Positions 46,595 through 55,083 of a stretch of DNA of 64,000 bases are shown in pieces. Source of the DNA: Microbulbifer sp. TB1203 (GTDB lineage: Bacteria > Pseudomonadota > Gammaproteobacteria > Pseudomonadales > Cellvibrionaceae). Location: NCBI RefSeq assembly GCF_030997045.1, contig NZ_CP116899.1, positions 2,615,501 through 2,679,500 of the forward strand, written 5' to 3'. Within the stretch, counting starts at the first letter, position 1; each line of letters opens with the position of its first letter. The translations under genes were made by a program, and so were the position numbers. The notes beneath the pieces were generated by a model. The model saw nothing but the letters and a program-made list of their open reading frames with translations, was not told where the DNA came from and searched no databases.

Positions 46595-47737
46595 ATGGCA
46601 AGAATTCTGCAAACCACTTTTCTTGTTCTGGCTGCAACCGCGCTGGCGGCATGCGGTGCCGATAAGCAGGGCGCCCGACAGGCGCCGCCACCGGTGGTGG
46701 AAGTCGCCGAAGTGCTGGCCGAGCCGGCCACGCTCTGGAACGATTTCACCGGCCGCGTGGCCGCGCCGGAAACGGTGGAGCTGAGGCCCCGGGTCAGCGG
46801 CTATATCGAGCAGGTCGCCTTCACCGAGGGTGAACTGGTGCAGCGCGGCGATCTGCTGTTTTCCATCGATCCCCGCCCCTATCGCGCCCGCGAGCGCGCG
46901 GCGCAGGCGGAACTGGCCAGTGCGCGCAGCCAGCTGACCCTGGCCCGGAGCCAGGCGGAGCGCGCTCAACAGCTGCTGAAAAGCCGCGCGATTTCCCGCG
47001 ACGAATTCGATCGGCGCAACGCCACGCGGGATTCCGCCAAGGCGGCGGTGGATGCCGCCGAAGCCGCGCTGGAAAATGCCCGTCTGGATCTGCAGTACAC
47101 CCAGGTCAAGGCGCCGATCAGCGGCCGGGTCGGGCGCGCCTTTATCACCCGCGGCAACCTGGCCAGCGCAGACCAGACACTCCTGACCACGCTGGTTTCA
47201 GTCGACCCCATGTATGTCTATTTCGAGAGCGACCAACAGACCTTTGTTGCCAGCCGCAGCTTTTTCACCCCCGAGCAACATCCGGAGGTACGGGTGGGGC
47301 TGGCCGGGGAGCCGGGCTTTCCCCACCGCGGGCAGCTGGATTTTATCGACAACCGCCTGAACAGCCACACCGGCACCATACAGTTTCGCGCCGTGATCCC
47401 GAACCCCACCGGCACCTTCAAGCCCGGTCAATTCGCCCGCGTACAGATGCCCACGGAGCAGTTGAGCCGTGCGGTGCTGGTGAACCGAAAGGCGGTGCTC
47501 ACCGACCAGGACCGCCGCTTCGTGTATGTGGTGGACGGGGAAAACCGCGTGGTCCGCCGCGAAGTGGAAGCCGGGCCGCAGATGGATGAACTGGTGGTGA
47601 TCCGCCACGGCCTGGATTCCGGCGAGCGGATAGTCGTCAACGGCCTGCAGAAAATCTTCGCCGCCGGTGTGCAGGTGGAGCCGCAGCTGGTGCAGATGCG
47701 CGAGCAGGATCCCGACCGGCTGCTCGCCGCGCGCTGA
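46595..47737 (+). CDS. RND efflux periplasmic adaptor (MexE/AcrA type)
   Basis: A 380-residue membrane-fusion lipoprotein with signal and lipobox LAAC (Cys20). Family landmarks are DFTGRVAAPETVELRPRVSG, then AFTEGELVQRGDLLFSIDPRPY-type sequence, a coiled coil (about 95-155) and APISGRVGRAFITRGNLAS. It links the RND permease to an outer-membrane channel. No channel gene is present, so a TolC-like protein from elsewhere is needed. A repeat palindrome separates it from the permease gene. Confidence 0.93.
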   Translation: MARILQTTFLVLAATALAACGADKQGARQAPPPVVEVAEVLAEPATLWNDFTGRVAAPETVELRPRVSGYIEQVAFTEGELVQRGDLLFSIDPRPYRARERAAQAELASARSQLTLARSQAERAQQLLKSRAISRDEFDRRNATRDSAKAAVDAAEAALENARLDLQYTQVKAPISGRVGRAFITRGNLASADQTLLTTLVSVDPMYVYFESDQQTFVASRSFFTPEQHPEVRVGLAGEPGFPHRGQLDFIDNRLNSHTGTIQFRAVIPNPTGTFKPGQFARVQMPTEQLSRAVLVNRKAVLTDQDRRFVYVVDGENRVVRREVEAGPQMDELVVIRHGLDSGERIVVNGLQKIFAAGVQVEPQLVQMREQDPDRLLAAR

Positions 47738-47755
47738 TCACCAAACACTCTTCCT

Positions 47756-47824
47756 GTAGGAGCGGCCCATGGCCGCGATCGGACTCCGAGCGAGAACCCG
47801 ATCGCGGCCATGGGCCGCTCCTAC
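47756..47824. repeat. GTAGGAGCGGCCCATGGCCGCGATCG palindromic repeat
   Basis: Arms 47756-47781 and 47799-47824 are perfect complements around about 17 bases. It lies inside the RND operon, 18 bases after the adaptor stop and 65 bases before the permease start, where a stem could set the adaptor-to-permease ratio. Confidence 0.85.
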
Positions 47825-47888
47825 AAAAACAGATTCAAGTTTCAAAATTTAGTGCGATACCCCAATGCCGCACTTTGGATGATCCTGT

Positions 47889-50800
47889 ATGAATTTTTCC
47901 CGTTTCTTCGTCGACCGGCCCATTTTCGCCTCGGTGCTGTCGATCATTATTTTCGTGGTGGGCCTGATCAGTATTCCGCTGCTGCCCGTCAGCGAATACC
48001 CGGAGGTGGTGCCGCCCAGCGTAGCGGTCACGGCCAGCTATCCCGGCGCCAACCCGAAAACCATTTCGGAAACCGTCGCCACGCCGTTGGAAGAGGCCAT
48101 CAACGGTGTGGAGAATATGATCTATATGAAATCCGTCGCCGGCAGCGACGGCACATTGTCGCTCACCGTGACTTTTAAACTGGGCACCGATCCGGACCTG
48201 GCCCAGGTACAGGTGCAAAACCGCGTGTCCCAGGCCCTGCCGCGGCTGCCGGAGGATGTACGTCGCCAGGGTGTCACGACACAGAAGCAGTCCCCCAACC
48301 TGATGATGGCGGTACATCTGCTGTCGCCGGACGACCGCTTCGATGCCACCTATATCCGCAACTATGCGGTGTTACATATCCGCGATGAACTCGCGCGTAT
48401 TCCCGGCGTCGGCCAGGCGGGACTGTTCGGTTCCGGCGACTACGCCATGCGCCTGTGGGTGGACCCGCAGAAAGCCGCGGCGCTCAGTGTCACCTCGGCG
48501 GATATCGTCAGCGCGGTGCGCGAGCAGAATGTGCAGGTCTCCGCAGGCCAGATCGGCGCCCAACCCATGCCCGGGGAAAACGACTTCCTGATTTCCATCA
48601 ACGCCAAGGGCCGCCTGGAGAGCGCCGAGGAGTTTGGCGATGTGGTGCTCAAAACCGGCGACGACGGCGAGATCACCCGGTTGCGCGACGTGGCGCGCAT
48701 AGAGCTGGCCTCTTCGCAGGATGCGCTGCGCGCGCTGCTCAACGGTCGCCAGGCGGTGGCGCTGCCGATTTTCCAGGCGCCCGGTTCCAACTCCCTGGAA
48801 GTTTCCCGCGCGGTCCGGGAAAAAATGAACGAACTGGACGAGCAGTTTCCCGAAGGGCTGGACTGGGAGATCGCCTACGACCCTACGGTTTTTGTCAGCA
48901 CGTCCATCAAGGCGGTGATCAAAACTCTGCTGGAAGCGGTGCTGCTGGTGGTACTAGTGGTGATTCTGTTCTTGCAGACTTGGCGCGCCTCGCTGATTCC
49001 ACTGCTGGCTGTGCCGGTGTCGATTATCGGCACCTTTGCGGTGCTGCTGGTACTGGGCTTTTCCATCAACACACTGACATTATTCGGCATGGTGCTGGCC
49101 ATCGGTATCGTGGTGGACGATGCCATAGTGGTGGTGGAAAACGTCGAGCGCAATATCGAGGAAGGGTTGACCCCACTGGCCGCCGCGCACCAGGCGATGC
49201 GCGAGGTGAGCGGACCCATTGTCGCCATCAGCCTGGTGCTCTGCGCCGTATTCGTGCCCATGGCGTTCCTCGACGGCGTCATCGGCCAGTTCTATCGTCA
49301 GTTCGCCATGGCCATCGCCATTGCCACGGTGATTTCCGCGATCAACTCGCTGACCCTGTCGCCGGCACTGGCGGCGACACTGCTGAAACCCCACGGCGCC
49401 GCGCCGGATCTGCCGGCACGGGTTATCGATCGTCTGTTCGGCTGGATCTTCCGTCCGTTCAACCGCTTTTTCCAGCGCAACGCCGAGCGCTACCAGGGAA
49501 TGGTGGGCCGCAGCCTCAGCCGTCGCGGCCTGGTGTTTGGCCTCTATGCACTGCTACTCGCCGGAACGATATTTATGTTCAACCAGGTCCCCGGCGGCTT
49601 TATTCCCACCCAGGACAAAACCTATCTGGTGGGCAGTATCCGGTTGCCGGAGGGCGCCTCGCTGGACCGCACCGAGGAAGTCGCCCGCAGGGTGACCGAG
49701 CTTGCGCTGGAAACTGAGGGGGTTTCCCACGCGGCCGGGTTCGTGGGCTTCAACGCGCTGCAGCGCACCAACACGCCGAATGTGGGCACGGTGTTTGTGC
49801 TCTTCGACGATTTCAGTGAACGTGATCGCAGCGCGCAGGAAATTGCTGCGGAACTGAATGGCAAACTGGCACAGATCAAAGAGGGCTTCGCCGTCACCTT
49901 TATGCCGCCGCCCATCTTCGGCCTCGGTGCCGGTTCCGGCTATTCCCTGTACGTACAGGACCGCACCGGCGCTGGCTACGGCGCGCTGCAGACCGCCACC
50001 AACCAATTGGCCGGCGCGCTCAGCCAGTCACCGGGTCTCAGCTACCCGTTCAGTTCCTACCAGGCCAATGTGCCGCAGCTGGATGCGGAGGTGGACCGGT
50101 TGCAGGCCAAGGCGCAGGGTGTGCGCCTAGACGATTTGTTCGGCACCCTGCAACTGTATTTTGGATCCCTGTATATCAACGATTTCAATTTATTCGGCCG
50201 CACCTACCGGGTCATGGCCCAGGCGGACGCGCCCTTCCGCGATGAAGTGAGCGATATCGACCACCTCTACACCCGCAACGACCGCGGCGAAATGGTGCCC
50301 ATCAATACCATGGTCACCCTGCGCCAGAGTTTCGGCCCGGACCCGGTGATCCGCTACAACGGCTACCCGGCGGCGGATTTGATCGGCCAGTCGGACCCGG
50401 CGATGCTGTCCTCCAGCCAGGCGCTGGCGGCAGTGGAAAAAGTGGCGGAACAGACGCTGCCCGGCGGCATGAATATCCAGTGGACCGACCTGAGCTTCGA
50501 ACAGGTCACCCAAGGCAATGCGGCCATGCTGGTCTTTCCCCTGGCGCTGCTGCTGGTGTTCCTGGTACTCGCCGCACTCTACGAGAGCTGGGTGCTGCCG
50601 CTGGCGGTGATCCTGATCGTGCCCATGTGTATGCTGGCGGCGCTGTTCGGCGTGTGGCTGACCGGCGGCGACAACAACGTGTTCGTACAGGTGGGCCTGG
50701 TGGTACTGATGGGGCTGGCGTGCAAGAACGCCATCCTGATCGTTGAGTTCGCCCGCGAGCTGGAAATCAATGACGGATTCGATCCGATGCGCGCGGCCCT

Positions 50801-51071
50801 GGAAGCCTGCCGTCTGCGCCTGAGGCCGATCATTATGACCTCGGTGGCCTTTATCGCCGGCGTGGTACCGCTGGTACTGGCCAGCGGCGCCGGCGCCGAG
50901 GTGCGCAACGCCATGGGCGTGACGGTGTTTACCGGCATGATCGGCGTGACCCTGTTCGGGCTGTTGCTGACGCCGGTTTTCTATGTGGCGCTGCGCAAGC
51001 TGGCGGGGCACGGCCGCAGCGCGGGCGAGCCGGCGCGCCTGGAGCAGGCTGTGGTTGCGGTGCAAAACTGA
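47889..51071 (+). CDS. RND multidrug efflux permease (MexF/AcrB type)
   Basis: A 1060-residue inner-membrane proton-drug antiporter of the HAE1 family. It opens MNFSRFFVDRPIFASVLSII and has 12 predicted helices, two large periplasmic loops, the GMVLAIGIVVDDAIVVVENV segment carrying the proton-relay Asp pair in helix 4, and GLVVLMGLACKNAILIVEFA in helix 10. It is closer to MexF than to AcrB by eye. With the adaptor upstream and a divergent AraC regulator it forms an inducible efflux unit; the substrate is unknown. Confidence 0.95.
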   Translation: MNFSRFFVDRPIFASVLSIIIFVVGLISIPLLPVSEYPEVVPPSVAVTASYPGANPKTISETVATPLEEAINGVENMIYMKSVAGSDGTLSLTVTFKLGTDPDLAQVQVQNRVSQALPRLPEDVRRQGVTTQKQSPNLMMAVHLLSPDDRFDATYIRNYAVLHIRDELARIPGVGQAGLFGSGDYAMRLWVDPQKAAALSVTSADIVSAVREQNVQVSAGQIGAQPMPGENDFLISINAKGRLESAEEFGDVVLKTGDDGEITRLRDVARIELASSQDALRALLNGRQAVALPIFQAPGSNSLEVSRAVREKMNELDEQFPEGLDWEIAYDPTVFVSTSIKAVIKTLLEAVLLVVLVVILFLQTWRASLIPLLAVPVSIIGTFAVLLVLGFSINTLTLFGMVLAIGIVVDDAIVVVENVERNIEEGLTPLAAAHQAMREVSGPIVAISLVLCAVFVPMAFLDGVIGQFYRQFAMAIAIATVISAINSLTLSPALAATLLKPHGAAPDLPARVIDRLFGWIFRPFNRFFQRNAERYQGMVGRSLSRRGLVFGLYALLLAGTIFMFNQVPGGFIPTQDKTYLVGSIRLPEGASLDRTEEVARRVTELALETEGVSHAAGFVGFNALQRTNTPNVGTVFVLFDDFSERDRSAQEIAAELNGKLAQIKEGFAVTFMPPPIFGLGAGSGYSLYVQDRTGAGYGALQTATNQLAGALSQSPGLSYPFSSYQANVPQLDAEVDRLQAKAQGVRLDDLFGTLQLYFGSLYINDFNLFGRTYRVMAQADAPFRDEVSDIDHLYTRNDRGEMVPINTMVTLRQSFGPDPVIRYNGYPAADLIGQSDPAMLSSSQALAAVEKVAEQTLPGGMNIQWTDLSFEQVTQGNAAMLVFPLALLLVFLVLAALYESWVLPLAVILIVPMCMLAALFGVWLTGGDNNVFVQVGLVVLMGLACKNAILIVEFARELEINDGFDPMRAALEACRLRLRPIIMTSVAFIAGVVPLVLASGAGAEVRNAMGVTVFTGMIGVTLFGLLLTPVFYVALRKLAGHGRSAGEPARLEQAVVAVQN

Positions 51072-51129
51072 GTGGCAATTTAAAGAATGGGCGGGCCTGC
51101 TACCGTGGGCTTCGCATCAAAACCGCCAC

Positions 51130-51393
51130 TTAGAGCCTGTTTGGAGTCTCGCGCGAGGTTCGCCCGGCCGGTATGGACGCCTATTTCCGGGATCGTATGA
51201 CTCGCGCCATCCCTGGCGCTCGCCCTGCGGGCGCCTTCGGCGTCCAAATCTGCTCCGGCAGATTTGTGAGGCATGGATGCCGATTACGAGTGTACAGGGA
51301 TTTAAGGGGGCGCCCAGCCCGTGTCCCGGAAAGAGGCATCCATGCCGGCCCTGCGCTGGGATCGAATTTTCGAAGGCGTTAAACAGGCTCTTA
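51130..51393. mobile_element. MITE-like element with terminal inverted repeats and TTA duplication
   Basis: Terminal inverted repeats GAGCCTGTTT (51133-51142) and AAACAGGCTC (51381-51390) are perfect and are flanked by TTA on both sides (51130-51132 and 51391-51393). Inside, about 30 bases near each end are also inverted copies (around TATGGACGCCTATTTCCGGG on the left and CCCGGAAAGAGGCATCCATG on the right). A perfect stem CAAATCTGC/GCAGATTTG lies at 51246-51267. It has no transposase frame. TNA duplications are typical of the IS1031 group of the IS5 family, which could mobilise it. Confidence 0.75.
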
Positions 51394-51406
51394 GCTGAGC
51401 GACGCA

Positions 51407-51501
51407 GAGTGCGCCGAGCGCACCACATCAGAGCAGATGCGGGCTCCAGAGCCTTTCGGTGCGCACGGCGCACCCTACGGCCACTAGGGGCGGAGCCCCT
51501 A
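51407..51501. repeat. GTGCGCC palindromic repeat and adjacent hairpin
   Basis: GAGTGCGCCGAGCGCACC (51407-51424) and GGTGCGCACGGCGCACCCTAC (51458-51478) are the two arms of the GTAGGGTGCGCC family. A separate perfect hairpin TAGGGGC-GGA-GCCCCTA follows at 51485-51501. Beyond it, 51540-51619 is AT-rich without a gene. Confidence 0.6.
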
Positions 51502-51619
51502 TTGAGCGGGTTTCAGATCCACAGATTCCGCTGAGGCCCCTAAAAAGGAAATATAAAAAATAAACGACGCAAAGAACTCACACACAAAAGCACATTCAAC
51601 ACCTATGTAGATTTATCAA

Positions 51620-52096
51620 TTAACCCCCAAGAGAAGACCAACTCTTGACACCACCAACAATGATATACGCGTCATGGTTAGATTCATCACGATAATAAAC
51701 TTTTATATTTTTTGACGACCGCACTAGCGACATCGCCTTATCCGCAAGCAACTCGTCGCTATTTGGAACCATACTAAAAATGGACCTATCACAAACATAT
51801 CTCTTGCCTCTAACTCTATACTCCACAGAAAGATTAACTTGACACCTGTGGATTACAAAATTACTGGGCCCCAATGCGCGGACATATTCTTTATGAACTT
51901 TCTTTGCACTCAAAAGCCGCCCTTTTACGGAAAAGTAATCACCCTCAATATAGGAAAAAAAACCAGAAGTGCTTTTCATCCCCGCATCACGAGCAAAACA
52001 TTCTATTTTACAAACAATCAATTTACGTAGTTTGACGCAAATAAAGCCAAACGATGCGGCTGCAAGAAAAAATATGATAACCCAAGTCAGATCCAT
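51620..52096 (-). CDS. Small membrane protein, DUF3592-like
   Basis: A 158-residue protein with one N-terminal membrane helix (about 4-22, WVIIFFLAAASFGFICV). The remainder resembles DUF3592: VNLSVEYRVRGKRYVCDRSI, then VRSSKNIKVYYRDESNHDAY, matching the usual pattern of a V-Y-Y-x-P-like strand near the end. ATG 52096 follows GAGGTG. The DNA is clearly more AT-rich than the surrounding genes, suggesting recent transfer. Function unknown. Confidence 0.65.
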   Translation of the reverse strand: MDLTWVIIFFLAAASFGFICVKLRKLIVCKIECFARDAGMKSTSGFFSYIEGDYFSVKGRLLSAKKVHKEYVRALGPSNFVIHRCQVNLSVEYRVRGKRYVCDRSIFSMVPNSDELLADKAMSLVRSSKNIKVYYRDESNHDAYIIVGGVKSWSSLGG

Positions 52097-52176
52097 GAGA
52101 TCACCTCGCAAAAAATCTAATTAAACCATCCAGCTTACCGACAGATACCAGTTTCAAATCACCTGACCCCAGCACC

Positions 52177-52395
52177 TCAAACCGGCCCGAGCATCTGAAG
52201 ACACCCCCCCATGGCAGGATTTACATACATAAACGCCACGACCAGTTTCCGCTCGGAAAAATATACCTCTAAAATACATAATTCAACACCTCTTAAAAAC
52301 CTTAATTGACGCCAGCGCAAAAACATACAGTGCAAAACTATTCCTAATAATATCCGCCCCGCTTTTTTAAATTTCGTCAATAATTTTATAGACAT
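52177..52395 (-). CDS. Possible small basic membrane protein
   Basis: A 72-residue frame with a basic start (MSIKLLTKFKKAGRILLGIV) and one hydrophobic stretch. No ribosome site is evident upstream of 52395 and I recognise no family. It lies in the same AT-rich stretch as the DUF3592-like gene. It may be spurious. Confidence 0.25.
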   Translation of the reverse strand: MSIKLLTKFKKAGRILLGIVLHCMFLRWRQLRFLRGVELCILEVYFSERKLVVAFMYVNPAMGGCLQMLGPV

Positions 52396-52524
52396 AGGAC
52401 TTTATGTTCGCTGACATATCCAAGTGCCACTCTCAGTGTATCCAGCATAATTGCACGCTGTCCGAACAGCGCTTTCAGTCCCGGCCAACAGCCGAAAAGC
52501 GCCTGTTATCAATTTTCCCGGGGC

Positions 52525-52881
52525 TCAGATTCTATATTTCGTCCAGGGAAAAACAAAGGTATAGATCCTGGTGACGACAGAGAGGGGAATACAGACCAGA
52601 ATGACGATAATCCCCAGCAGGCCGCGCATGATATCGCTACCCTCTTCATTTTTCTCGTCCTTATCTGACAGGTAGGCGTTGTAGCAGTGATCCGGGCCGT
52701 CGATTGGCAGAAAGGTAAAATCGATGACCCGCTCCATCACTTCCCAGTAGGGCTTGAACGGGGTGTCTTCCACCCTGGCAAAATAACCGGTCCGCGCGGA
52801 AATGGTGGCATCCGGGTTGCCTCCGGCAATTGCATTGCCCAGCTGGTCTATCGCGATCAGCACGCCCCCTATCCAGCTCAT
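52525..52881 (-). CDS. Hypothetical membrane protein resembling small phage/bacterial proteins
   Basis: A 118-residue protein with an amphipathic N-terminus (MSWIGGVLIAIDQLGNAIAG) and a C-terminal hydrophobic helix (about 88-108, GLLGIIVILVCIPLSVVTRI). The pattern GGNPDATISARTGYFAR followed by a hydrophobic core and DGPDHCYNAYLSD recalls, from memory, short uncharacterised proteins (AGG-PDET-SARA type) common in phage and some bacterial genomes. An ACAGGAT ribosome site precedes ATG 52881. It is co-directional with the DUF2188-protease cluster but about 290 bases beyond it and behind a strong hairpin. Confidence 0.6.
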   Translation of the reverse strand: MSWIGGVLIAIDQLGNAIAGGNPDATISARTGYFARVEDTPFKPYWEVMERVIDFTFLPIDGPDHCYNAYLSDKDEKNEEGSDIMRGLLGIIVILVCIPLSVVTRIYTFVFPWTKYRI

Positions 52882-53082
52882 ATCCTGTCTCTATGGAATT
52901 ATTGAACATTCTCTCTATGTCGCAGCCCGGTTCTTGTACCCGGCAGGCGGACATATAAACTTTACACGAAATATTTGATTGCAGGAAACGGCGGGATTTG
53001 TTCTATGGGCTTTGATCAAGCCTTATCATTAGGAACCTTTGGGCCGGGGCGCCGACAAAGGCTAAAACTGCGAATCGAAGCG

Positions 53083-53141
53083 AAAGTGCCGGGGCCGGGA
53101 TTTGGGAGCCAATGGTTCCAGAATCCCCGCCCCGGCACTTT
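53083..53141. terminator. Long hairpin downstream of the DUF2188 gene
   Basis: AAAGTGCCGGGGCCGGGATT (53083-53102) pairs with AATCCCCGCCCCGGCACTTT (53122-53141) at 19 of 20 positions, with a 19-base loop. On the minus strand it comes 27 bases after the DUF2188 stop and could end the protease-lipoprotein transcript. The A and T ends of the arms would give a short U-run. Confidence 0.6.
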
Positions 53142-53167
53142 GCCGGCAACTCAAGTGAAGCTTATCG

Positions 53168-53467
53168 TCACTGAAGACGGCGCGGGCGCCGGGCCGACTT
53201 GGTTTTGCGGGACTCGGACTTTTTCCCGCGGGAACTGCTTGCGCGGGAACTGGTTCCGCGAGAATTGCTCCCGGTCACATAGGTCCTCTCCTCCTGAACC
53301 CCGCCATCCAGTTTGTGGATCTTTACCGAGGCCTCCTTGCCCTTCATAAAGGTACTGGTGGCACTGATAATCTCACGTTTGGTTTCCGCGGTCAGCGAGG
53401 CTCGAGCGGAGCCCTCCCTGGCCAGTTTCCAGTGATCGCCCTCTTTGGTGATGTGATAACTCTGCAT
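53168..53467 (-). CDS. DUF2188 protein with basic serine-rich tail
   Basis: A 99-residue protein. Residues 1-65 are a DUF2188-like domain (MQSYHITKEGDHWKLAREGS, then HKLDGGVQEERTYV). The last ~30 residues are rich in Ser, Arg and Lys (SRGTSSRASSSRGKKSESRK), a disordered, probably nucleic-acid- or membrane-binding tail. GAGGAGG lies directly upstream of ATG 53467; a longer frame to 53524 overlaps the protease stop and is not used. It follows the papain-fold protease gene by 56 bases. Function unknown. Confidence 0.8.
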   Translation of the reverse strand: MQSYHITKEGDHWKLAREGSARASLTAETKREIISATSTFMKGKEASVKIHKLDGGVQEERTYVTGSNSRGTSSRASSSRGKKSESRKTKSARRPRRLQ

Positions 53468-53523
53468 GCGAACCTCCTCGACTGTTGCAGATAAAAAACC
53501 CATCGAACGGGCCGGACGGCACA

Positions 53524-54381
53524 TCAGGCCTTGAACAAATCGGTATCGATGAAATCGGCTCTGACCATGGACCAGAAGTCCGTCGCCAACCCGGCTTCAA
53601 CATAAGCATAGGGCAGCCAACCGTAGCCCTCCACGCCCCAGCCCGTTCCCCAGGAATTGCGAATCAGCAGGGCGCCCTTTTCACCGGCGATTTTCTTTTT
53701 ATCATCATAGCCGACGGCGAGCACCGCATGGCCGCCCTCGAAGGAGTCGCCGGTGGTCGGGAAAGGAATCTCACCTTTGCCGTCGCCCGGAGGCGGCATG
53801 GAGGAGTAAACCGTAAAGCCGAACATCGCCGTCAACTGGCCGGCGAGGCTCTCCTTGATCCTGCCGAGCAGTTCACTTCTGTCCACATCCGGCGGGTCGA
53901 GACGGAAGTACTCGATCGCCTTGTAGCTTTGTGCGAAGGTGAAACAGAAGCTGCTGGGGTCATCGTTGAACTTCTCGGGATCGTAGGGCCAGTACTTTTC
54001 CGCCGGAACACCGAACAAAACCATCGCTTTCATAGTGTCGCGCAGAAAGGCGCCGTCGTCTCCGGTGAAACCGAGTAATTGCCGGGTCACCTTGTAGAGG
54101 AACAGCCGTGAAGCATCCAGGTGTTTGCCGAAGGCTCTCCGCTCAAAGTATTCCAGCATGCCGACACCGGCGTGGGCGGTACAGGAACCCAGCTGCCCCT
54201 GGTCTTCGATCGGCGAACAGAATTCGCGTAGGTCCACTGAGGGCGGCGGCGCCTTCAGCGCCTGCTTCAGCGGTGTGGACTTACCGAGTATTCCCGACAC
54301 CGATTTTGTCGAGGGTGTGTAATCGCGAATATCCGGGAGATCGCGATTCCAACCGAGCCCGCGGCCGTGTATCTGCCGCAT
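53524..54381 (-). CDS. Papain-fold (C1 family) cysteine protease
   Basis: A 285-residue protease. It opens GWNRDLPDIRDYTPS, typical of bacterial C1A enzymes, and carries the full catalytic set: Gln61 and Cys67 in IEDQGQLGSC, His218 in EGGHAVLAVGYDD and Asn242 in IRNSWGTGWG. There is no signal peptide and only a short N-terminal extension in place of a long inhibitory propeptide. AAGGAG precedes ATG 54381. It is preceded on the same strand by three small lipoprotein genes and followed by a DUF2188 gene. Whether it processes those products or an outside substrate is unknown. Confidence 0.92.
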   Translation of the reverse strand: MRQIHGRGLGWNRDLPDIRDYTPSTKSVSGILGKSTPLKQALKAPPPSVDLREFCSPIEDQGQLGSCTAHAGVGMLEYFERRAFGKHLDASRLFLYKVTRQLLGFTGDDGAFLRDTMKAMVLFGVPAEKYWPYDPEKFNDDPSSFCFTFAQSYKAIEYFRLDPPDVDRSELLGRIKESLAGQLTAMFGFTVYSSMPPPGDGKGEIPFPTTGDSFEGGHAVLAVGYDDKKKIAGEKGALLIRNSWGTGWGVEGYGWLPYAYVEAGLATDFWSMVRADFIDTDLFKA

Positions 54382-54396
54382 AGCCGTACTCCTTTG

Positions 54397-54762
54397 CTAC
54401 ACCGAGTGGCAGCGCAGGCCGCTGGAATGCATCCAGCAACTGCCGGCGACCGGACATTGCACGTCAACGGCGATGGGGATGGCGCCGCCCGGGCACTGGG
54501 CCATGCTGATACCGGTACACCAGTTGCCGGTATCCAGCTGGTAGCAGGCCGCTTCACCGACCGGGCACTGGGAATAGGCCATCACTTCCGTGTCACCCGG
54601 CAGGCAGTGGCGCGGGAAGGCCGGCATTTCCTCCAGCGGAATGGGCTGGTGAGTGTAGACCTGCGGGGTGCCGCAGAGGTCGTTCCAGAAGCCGTCCCAA
54701 CCGGCGCAGCCGCTGATCAGTGAGGCCGCGGCGAGCGCGGTTATTGCAAATTTACCTTTCAT
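54397..54762 (-). CDS. Cysteine-rich lipoprotein A
   Basis: A 121-residue lipoprotein with a signal and lipobox LISGC (Cys19). The mature part has many cysteines in a pattern PIPLEEMPAFPRHCLPGDTE, then CPVGEAACYQLDTGNWC and CPVAGSCWMHSSGLRCHSV. The two C-x5-C-like modules resemble each other and the single module in the neighbour at 54752-55000, so this looks like a duplicated-domain relative. It ends 15 bases before the protease gene. The longer open frame upstream is not used because MKGKFAITALAAASLISGC is a clear lipoprotein start. Confidence 0.75.
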   Translation of the reverse strand: MKGKFAITALAAASLISGCAGWDGFWNDLCGTPQVYTHQPIPLEEMPAFPRHCLPGDTEVMAYSQCPVGEAACYQLDTGNWCTGISMAQCPGGAIPIAVDVQCPVAGSCWMHSSGLRCHSV

Positions 54763-55000
54763 AGACGATACAGCGCCGGCCGCCGTAAATTTCGAAACAC
54801 TGGGCGCTCGGCGGGCAGATGGAGCCGGGAGCGAGTTCCTCGGCGTCGCCGGGACAGCTGGTCCTCTGCTCCGCATGGGCGGCACGGGGAATCGGTTTGC
54901 TGTGGGGATAGACCACTTGCTCGCGGGGGTTGGTAACACCGCAACCGGCGAGCAGCAAAGAGGCGGCGGATGCGAAAAAAAATATCGTCCGTTTCGGCAT
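54752..55000 (-). CDS. Cysteine-rich lipoprotein B
   Basis: An 82-residue lipoprotein (MPKRTIFFFASAASLLLAGC, Cys20). The mature part reads HSKPIPRAAHAEQRTSCPGD, then ICPPSAQCFEIYGGRRCIVY. It shares the PIP ... C-PGD-E ... CP ... C ... C layout with lipoprotein A. GGAGGAA precedes ATG 55000 and its stop overlaps the start of lipoprotein A by 11 bases, implying translational coupling. Confidence 0.75.
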   Translation of the reverse strand: MPKRTIFFFASAASLLLAGCGVTNPREQVVYPHSKPIPRAAHAEQRTSCPGDAEELAPGSICPPSAQCFEIYGGRRCIVYER

Positions 55001-55083
55001 GGGAAATTCCTCCGTAGGGTGGCCCCTCTCCCCCATCCCCTCTCCCCAACGGGAGAGGGGGGCTATTCCTTTAAGTCCCGGGA

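Noticed and set aside
51173..51382. A 69-codon frame inside the MITE-like element
   Set aside because: It spans inverted repeats and hairpins and shows no transposase motif; the element is better read as non-coding.
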